DNA of 64,000 bases, from NCBI RefSeq assembly GCF_900167145.1, contig NZ_FUWG01000002.1, forward strand, positions 186,001-250,000, given 5' to 3'. The translations under genes and the position numbers were made by a program. This stretch comes from Treponema porcinum. Its GTDB lineage: Bacteria; Spirochaetota; Spirochaetia; Treponematales; Treponemataceae. The notes below the pieces were generated by a model, which worked only from the letters and a program-made list of their open reading frames with translations, was not told the DNA's origin and did not search any database. Positions 58,560 to 64,000 of this stretch are shown here, one piece after another. Within the stretch, counting starts at the first letter, position 1, and every line of letters begins with the position of its first letter.

Positions 58560-60782
58560 CTAGAACAGTTTTTTTATAAGGTTTCCTGCTGCATCTCCTG
58601 CTGCGGCTTTTGTTGAGTTTGTAATCTGGTCATTTATCTGCTTTTTCTTCTGTTCAAGTTTTTTCTGAAGATTATTGACAGATTCTTTTGAAGAATTCAC
58701 GCTATTTTTAATATTCGTAAATTGTTCGATTTTTTCGGTAGCAACTCCTGTTTTTTCTGAAAGCAGTTTTGCTGCACTGCTGCGTGCGTCTGCGGCGATT
58801 GAATTTAATTCAGCCGTAAGCGTTTTTACAACAGGCGTTGTAAGCTGGCTTGCAAGAGAATCAAGATTATTCAGCGAAATAGTCATTGTTTTGTCTTCAT
58901 TTATGCCGATAGAAAAATCTACTGTCAGACGGCTGATGTTTGATAGAGCAGTATTGTACAGTTCGGAGATTTTTTCTACGTCAAACTGCATCCCTGTCAT
59001 TTCGGAAATGTTCATATCAAGAACGCCGTTTAAAGATACTTTTCCGTTTGTATCGGCAGTCATTTTTGCTTTTATTGTTGATTTTGAAGTAAATGCAAAT
59101 ACCTGTGCGTCTGCATTTACTGGAATGCCGCTTCCGGTATAGGATGCAGTAACTAGCGGTGAATTTGTATTTGTACGAGCGTCAATTTTAACGGAAGCAT
59201 TGTTCGGGTTGTCTGCAATTTTAAAATCAGCAGAAATATCTGTCGGTTTTCCAGTCATGTTCTGATTATTTGCAATATTTTTTGCATTTCCTTTGAACAG
59301 TAGATTATCTGTTTTGTATTCATAACCAGATGCAGTTACATTTTCTATAAATAGAGTTGGAACGGTATCTTGTTTAAAGAAAACAGTTCTTCCGGGATGG
59401 CGCGTCATTACCGTTTTTTCAGTTTTTTCTGCGGATTTTTCTGTTTCTTTTTCAGAAGAAGATTTTTGTGCAGAAAGGGCTGCATTCAGACCTTTGCTGA
59501 CATACGGATAGTATTTGCCGCACATCTGGTATAGGACGGATTGCACGGCATTTGTCATAATTTCATTCAGTCCGGCAGGAGAAAGAACAGATTTCATTTC
59601 TGAAATTTTTGAATCTACCAAAGCATAGTCGCTTTTAATGGCTGTCTGTATTTTATTTGAATAGTCTGCTATTGCCTTTGAATCAGAAAAGAGGTCTGAA
59701 TTTGATTTTTCAATCAGTTTTTTAAGTTCTTCGCCGCTTTTTGCGGTGGAATTTATCTTTTCAAGGGTAGATTTTAGCTTTGCAACGTCATTTATTTTTG
59801 AAAAATCTGTATTTGCAATATCGTTGACGTTTTTTGAAAAGGCGTTGACTTTTTCCTGCAGTTCTGCTGGAAGAGAGCTCCATTTTTCAACTTTCTGCTG
59901 AACATCTGTAGAAATCTGTGATGCAACAGCAGGGGATTTCAGTTCATTCTGAAGATTTTCAAGCATTTTTTCAGGATTGTAGCTGTCAAACATTTCTTTG
60001 AGTTTTGCAGATGCTTCTTCTGAAAGTTCCTGTTTTTTTGCAGAAAGTGCGCTTTCCGTCTGCTTTTCTTCCTTTGTTTTTGCCGGTTTTATCGGTAGTT
60101 CGCCAGATTTTTTGCGTTCAGTGTCTATAGCAACGCCTTCAACACTAAGGTTTTCCGCATGGAATTTTCCGCGTAGTAAATCAGTAAGATTGAAAGATGT
60201 TTTTATGGAATCAATCTGAAACAGATTTTTCATTGGAGAATCTTTGTTTGCCTGTTCAAGTCCGTTGATTTCAAGCGATGCGTTGAAAAACTGAAAATCG
60301 ACTTTTGCAATGTCAGTTTTTGCACCGAAAATACCCTGCATGGCAGACGTAATGGCTTTTTCAATAATTATATTTTTGAAAAGCGATACTCCGGCTGAAA
60401 GAACAGCAACAAGAACTGCTACGGCAATAAGAGGAACAAGTTTTATTCCGCCTTTTTGCATTTTAATTTGCTTTGCAATAAGCTTATATCGCTTTAAGTC
60501 TGCCTTTGTAATTTCTGCCGATTTGTTGCAGACCATTATGTTTCTGCCCTTTTTATCCTGTGACGGAGAATACAGTTTTTCTACAAATTTTTTATCTGCT
60601 TCGATATAAAATTTTTTAAGAAGGTTTTTACTGTATGCTTTTTCCTTATATGTTTTTTTAAATATTCCCGGTAATTTTTTTGCAGATACAGTTTTTTCCG
60701 GTTTCTTAGATTTTGCCGGCTTTTTTGATTTTTTTGCCGGAGTTTTTGCAGTTTCGTTCAGTTTTGACGTATTCTTTTCCAT
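58560..60782 (-). CDS. TIGR03545-family envelope protein
   Basis: The 740-residue protein has a very basic N-terminus (Lys/Ala/Pro repeats such as 'AKKSKKPAKSKKPEK'), a single membrane helix at about 115-138 ('LVPLIAVAVLVAVLSAGVSLF') and a long outside part. That part has an AsmA-like start ('VDFQFFNASLEINGLEQAN', 'LSVEGVAIDTERKKSG'), a coiled-coil middle and a beta-rich C-terminus. I place it in TIGR03545, a rare family found in outer-membraned bacteria and usually paired with TIGR03546. The partner follows 14 nt away, upstream on the same strand. It may help build or move lipids across the envelope (AsmA-like, inference). Confidence 0.82.
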   Translation of the reverse strand: MEKNTSKLNETAKTPAKKSKKPAKSKKPEKTVSAKKLPGIFKKTYKEKAYSKNLLKKFYIEADKKFVEKLYSPSQDKKGRNIMVCNKSAEITKADLKRYKLIAKQIKMQKGGIKLVPLIAVAVLVAVLSAGVSLFKNIIIEKAITSAMQGIFGAKTDIAKVDFQFFNASLEINGLEQANKDSPMKNLFQIDSIKTSFNLTDLLRGKFHAENLSVEGVAIDTERKKSGELPIKPAKTKEEKQTESALSAKKQELSEEASAKLKEMFDSYNPEKMLENLQNELKSPAVASQISTDVQQKVEKWSSLPAELQEKVNAFSKNVNDIANTDFSKINDVAKLKSTLEKINSTAKSGEELKKLIEKSNSDLFSDSKAIADYSNKIQTAIKSDYALVDSKISEMKSVLSPAGLNEIMTNAVQSVLYQMCGKYYPYVSKGLNAALSAQKSSSEKETEKSAEKTEKTVMTRHPGRTVFFKQDTVPTLFIENVTASGYEYKTDNLLFKGNAKNIANNQNMTGKPTDISADFKIADNPNNASVKIDARTNTNSPLVTASYTGSGIPVNADAQVFAFTSKSTIKAKMTADTNGKVSLNGVLDMNISEMTGMQFDVEKISELYNTALSNISRLTVDFSIGINEDKTMTISLNNLDSLASQLTTPVVKTLTAELNSIAADARSSAAKLLSEKTGVATEKIEQFTNIKNSVNSSKESVNNLQKKLEQKKKQINDQITNSTKAAAGDAAGNLIKKLF

Positions 60783-60796
60783 AATAAAAATCCTGC

Positions 60797-61300
60797 CTAT
60801 ATTTTAGAAGCAATTTTTCCAAGAAGCGGAAGTTTGTAGATTGTCTTCAGAAGTTTTGAATCGTTGAATTTTGGAGCAATAAATTTGCGCCACAGATGAA
60901 TTATTCCCAGCATAATAAAGAAAAGCGGAATGTAGCAGAGAATTCCAAGAACGAGAGAACCGCATACAATCGTGTTGTTGAATTTTGTAAATCCAACAAA
61001 AGGAACGTCTAAAAGCCACATAAAGAACGACTGGAATTTAGGGAAGGTAAGAACTGCGTATCCTACGGTGTCGAAAAGCGGGTCAAGGAACGAAGCGGTA
61101 AGAGAACCTGCAAGAATCATAATCAGATAGCCGGTTTTGTTTATTCTTACGAATGCAAAAAACACAAGAAGAATATACCATAAAAGATTGTTTTTCGGCA
61201 TAAAACCAAGAATCAAACCGATGCAGAATGAATTTGCAATCTGGCTCGGTTTAGAATTGGAATTAAGAGCTTTTAAAAGATTGATAATGTAATTCAGCAT
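60797..61300 (-). CDS. TIGR03546-family membrane protein
   Basis: The 167-residue protein starts 'MLNYIINLLKALNSNSKPSQIANSFCIGLILGFMPKNN', typical of the TIGR03546 family (related to DUF2062), and has four hydrophobic segments. It is encoded just upstream of TIGR03545 on the same strand (14-nt gap), which is the standard pair for these two families. Function unknown; probably an inner-membrane partner of the AsmA-like protein. Confidence 0.85.
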   Translation of the reverse strand: MLNYIINLLKALNSNSKPSQIANSFCIGLILGFMPKNNLLWYILLVFFAFVRINKTGYLIMILAGSLTASFLDPLFDTVGYAVLTFPKFQSFFMWLLDVPFVGFTKFNNTIVCGSLVLGILCYIPLFFIMLGIIHLWRKFIAPKFNDSKLLKTIYKLPLLGKIASKI

Positions 61301-61372
61301 TTTTTCTCCAATATATAAAAAGTTTTAAATTCAAAAACAGTATAGCGGTAAGATTTAGAACTTGTAAACAGT

Positions 61373-63988
61373 CTATTTTACTCCGAACGTTTTTTGCGCG
61401 AATGTTACTGTTGCCATTGCATCCTTACCGTAGAAGTCCGCGCCGATACTGTCTGCGTATTCCTGCGTCATTACAGCTCCTCCAACGCAAACTTTTGCCC
61501 ACGGAGCATTTTTCCTGAGCTGGATAATCGTTTCTTTCATTGCAGGGACTGTTGTTGTCATAAGGGCACTTAATCCCACAAGTTCAATGTGATTTTTTAC
61601 GCAGCATTCAACGATTGTTTCCGGCGGAACGTCTTTTCCTAAATCAATGACGGTGAAGTCATAATTTTCAAGAAGCACCTTTACTATATTTTTTCCGATG
61701 TCGTGAATGTCACCGTGAACGGTTGCTACAATTACCGTTCCCTTGCTTTCACCCTTTTTTCCGCTTTTTTCAAGGTAATCTTTTATGACGTCAAACGCAG
61801 ATTTTGCCGCATCAGCCGCCATTAAAAGCTGCGGAAGATACATTGTTTTCTGCTCAAAACGTTTTCCTACGTAATCAAGTCCGGGAATAAGGTGTCCGTC
61901 GATTATTTCAACAGGTTCAACGGAAGCTTCAAGCAGTTTTTTCGTGCGTTCGGCGGAATCTTCCTTCAGTCCGTGAATGACGGCGTATTGGAGCGTAGAT
62001 TTATCTGCCGTTTCGCCGATTTCCGCTGTTCTTCCCTTATGTTCAGCCTGTTCACCGGCTTTTACGTTTTCACCCAGAGTGCCGGCATTTTGCAAGAGTG
62101 CCTTCCTTTCAGCTTCTTTTTTTTCGTCAAACTTCTGCGCAAAATCAATATAGTTCAGACAGTCCTTGTCTTTTCCGGCAAGAAGGCAGAAACATCTCCA
62201 CGCTTTCATCATTTCCATAGAAAGCGGATTCATAATTGCGGCGCCAAGACCGTTTTGCATTGCAAGCGTGAAAAAACTTGACGTTACGAATTCCCTGTCA
62301 GGAAGTCCGAACGAAATGTTTGATACGCCAAGAACGGTGTTTCCGCCGAATTCGTCGCGGACTGCGCGTACAGTCTGGAGCGTTGCAAGCGCTGCATTTA
62401 TGTCTGAACTGACTGCCATTGTAAGCGCGTCTATTACGATGTCTTTTTTTTGAATTCCATAGCGTTCTGCATTATTGTAGATTTTTTTTATGATTTCTAT
62501 TCTTCCGGTGCTTGTTTCAGGAATGCCGTTTTCATCGAGCGTAAGAGCTACGACAACGCCGCCGTATTTTTTTACGAGCGGAAACACTGCGTCCATAACT
62601 TCCTGCTTACCGTTTACGGAATTTACAAGCGCTTTTCCGTTGTATCGGCGCAGTGCGGCTTCCATAACGTCAGGACTTGACGTGTCTATCTGGAGCGGAA
62701 GATTTGTAACAGACTGGAGTTCCGTCATAACGCGAACCATCATCTGCTTTTCGTCAATTTCAGGTAGACCTACGTTTACGTCAAGAACGTGCGCGCCGCA
62801 GGCTTCCTGTTCAAGTCCCTGATGAACGATATACGGAATGTCACCGTTACGCAGAGCTTCCTTGAATTTCTTTTTGCCGGTTGGATTTATTCTTTCTCCG
62901 ATAAGGACAGGAACATTCTCTCCGCCGATTTGTACGGTATGCGTATATGATGAAATGACGGTGCGCTCTTTAGGGAGAACGGCAGCAGGTTTTGTATTTT
63001 TCAGGTTTTCAGTAAGCGATTTTATATATTCCGGTGTTGTTCCGCAACATCCGCCCAGAATTACTGCGCCGGACTTTGCAATTTCCTGCATAGAAAGCGC
63101 AAAATCGTGCGGCTTTACGTCAAAAACTGTAGAGCCGTTTTCATCGTGCGGAAGACCTGCATTCGGTTTTACGATGACTGGCGTACTGGATACGGCAGTA
63201 AGGCGGCGTACGGTTTCTTTCATCTGTTCTGGTCCAAGACTGCAATTTAAGCCGAGCGCATCTACGCCAAGTCCTTCAAGAAGTGCCGTCATTGCTTCAG
63301 GCGATGCGCCTGTTAAAAGATGACCGGTTGCATCGTATGCATTTGATACAAAAATCGGCAGGTCCGCCCTTCCCGTTTCTTCGCGCACTTCTTTTGCGGC
63401 GATTACGGCGGCTTTTGTTTCGTAGCTGTCGCTCATTGTTTCAATAAGAACAGCATCTATGTTGCCTTTAAAACCGTGGCGGAATGTCTGTTTAAAAAGC
63501 GATACGGCATCTTCAAAATCAAGGTCGCCCATCGGCTTAAGAAGTTTTCCCGTAGGTCCGATGTCAAAGGTGATGAAACACGGCTGCGGCTCTACGGAAC
63601 GCGCTTTGCAGTCAGAGATGTAACGTCTGCGCGCTTCGTTTGCGTTTTCTATGGCGCACTGAATGATGTTTTTAAGGGAAAAATCAGCGTTTTCTCCGGA
63701 GATTACGCGCATTGCGGAGTTTTTTACATTTTGGGTGCCGTTAAAGTTTTTTTTGTACGTTGTTAAATCTGAAAATTTTGTACTGAATGCACCGAAGGTA
63801 TTTGTGTTTACGATGTTAGAACCTGCTGAAAAATAGTTGTAGTGAAGGGAGATTATTTCTTCCGGGCGAGTAACGTTCCATTTTTCCGGGAATTCGCCGG
63901 GTTTTAAACCGCGTGCCTGAAGGACAGAGCCTGTTCCGCCGTCAAAAAATAATATTTGCTTTCCTAACAGTGATTTTAATGAAGCCAT
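61373..63988 (-). CDS. metH: Cobalamin-dependent methionine synthase lacking the reactivation domain
   Basis: The 871-residue protein has the homocysteine domain (1-~320, with 'GLNCSLGPEQM' and the zinc 'GGCCGTTPEYI'), a pterin-binding domain (~350-610, 'IGERINPTGKKKFKEAL', 'DVNVGLPEIDEKQMM', 'PLQIDTSSPDVMEAALR') and a B12-binding domain (~640-871, 'TVHGDIHDIGKNIVKVLLENYDFTVIDLGKDV', the DxHxxG motif). E. coli MetH has 1227 residues and a C-terminal SAM-dependent reactivation domain that is absent here. It makes methionine from homocysteine and methyl-tetrahydrofolate. The whole gene is inside the window, with its start 12 bases from the edge. Confidence 0.93.
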   Translation of the reverse strand: MASLKSLLGKQILFFDGGTGSVLQARGLKPGEFPEKWNVTRPEEIISLHYNYFSAGSNIVNTNTFGAFSTKFSDLTTYKKNFNGTQNVKNSAMRVISGENADFSLKNIIQCAIENANEARRRYISDCKARSVEPQPCFITFDIGPTGKLLKPMGDLDFEDAVSLFKQTFRHGFKGNIDAVLIETMSDSYETKAAVIAAKEVREETGRADLPIFVSNAYDATGHLLTGASPEAMTALLEGLGVDALGLNCSLGPEQMKETVRRLTAVSSTPVIVKPNAGLPHDENGSTVFDVKPHDFALSMQEIAKSGAVILGGCCGTTPEYIKSLTENLKNTKPAAVLPKERTVISSYTHTVQIGGENVPVLIGERINPTGKKKFKEALRNGDIPYIVHQGLEQEACGAHVLDVNVGLPEIDEKQMMVRVMTELQSVTNLPLQIDTSSPDVMEAALRRYNGKALVNSVNGKQEVMDAVFPLVKKYGGVVVALTLDENGIPETSTGRIEIIKKIYNNAERYGIQKKDIVIDALTMAVSSDINAALATLQTVRAVRDEFGGNTVLGVSNISFGLPDREFVTSSFFTLAMQNGLGAAIMNPLSMEMMKAWRCFCLLAGKDKDCLNYIDFAQKFDEKKEAERKALLQNAGTLGENVKAGEQAEHKGRTAEIGETADKSTLQYAVIHGLKEDSAERTKKLLEASVEPVEIIDGHLIPGLDYVGKRFEQKTMYLPQLLMAADAAKSAFDVIKDYLEKSGKKGESKGTVIVATVHGDIHDIGKNIVKVLLENYDFTVIDLGKDVPPETIVECCVKNHIELVGLSALMTTTVPAMKETIIQLRKNAPWAKVCVGGAVMTQEYADSIGADFYGKDAMATVTFAQKTFGVK

Positions 63989-64000
63989 TTGTCTTTCCTA

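Overview
The window is chromosomal DNA from a spirochaete, most likely a host-associated Treponema. The reasons are the archaeal-type PheRS beta subunit, the order dnaA-dnaN-recF-DUF721-rpmH-rnpA-yidD-yidC-jag, a cyclophilin-FKBP fusion lipoprotein, the paired TIGR03545/TIGR03546 families, several proteins I recognise only as spirochaete-type, and a moderately AT-rich base composition. No rRNA, tRNA, CRISPR array or complete IS element was seen. The genus assignment is an inference.

Layout. 1-6.1 kb: a MarR/TolC efflux operon cut by the window edge, a winged-helix/nucleotidyltransferase fusion, pheT, and a lipid-linked-sugar transferase. 6.3-10.2 kb: the riboflavin pathway (ribD, ribE, ribBA, ribH) behind an FMN riboswitch, with a block of hairpin repeats between ribE and ribBA. 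10.2-15.4 kb (minus): a B12-type radical SAM protein, a HATPase-HDOD signalling protein, an RlmM-like methyltransferase and a PilZ protein. 15.5-18.8 kb (plus): rsmE, an HExxH protein, an exported protein, rsmG. 18.8-22 kb (minus): a TPR/Mrr-like protein, an aminotransferase and an Lrp regulator. 22-23.4 kb is dense in hairpins and repeats. 23.4-26 kb: hisG, hisB and an exported metallophosphoesterase. 26-29.3 kb is accessory: a very small convergent locus that looks like a type I toxin-antitoxin system, a single-chain restriction-modification-type protein, and a divergent HTH regulator. 29.4-32.6 kb: SGNH hydrolase, ANTAR protein, queH and a solute-binding protein. 32.6-35.5 kb: a cobalamin riboswitch, a lipoprotein and a TonB-dependent receptor.

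35.8-36.8 kb is the likely replication origin. It holds two identical inverted DnaA-box pairs and six parS-like sites within about 0.6 kb. gyrB-gyrA lie on its right on the minus strand, followed by dnaA, dnaN, recF, a DciA-like DUF721 gene, rpmH, rnpA, yidD, yidC and jag on the plus strand. 49.4-64 kb holds mixed housekeeping and conserved genes: an exported protein, the cyclophilin-FKBP lipoprotein, argA, a beta-CASP RNase-like protein, DUF2804, a large hypothetical protein, an M29 aminopeptidase, the TIGR03545/TIGR03546 pair and a short metH.

Themes. B12 links several genes: the riboswitch-controlled receptor, metH without a reactivation domain, and the B12-type radical SAM protein. RNA-level regulation is prominent: FMN and cobalamin riboswitches, a structured leader candidate upstream of lrp, hairpin arrays upstream of two unrelated genes, and the toxin/antisense candidate. 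The two strongest candidates for something undescribed are the convergent small locus at 26.05-26.38 kb and the modular hairpin repeat family at 8.3, 22.3 and 23.2 kb.
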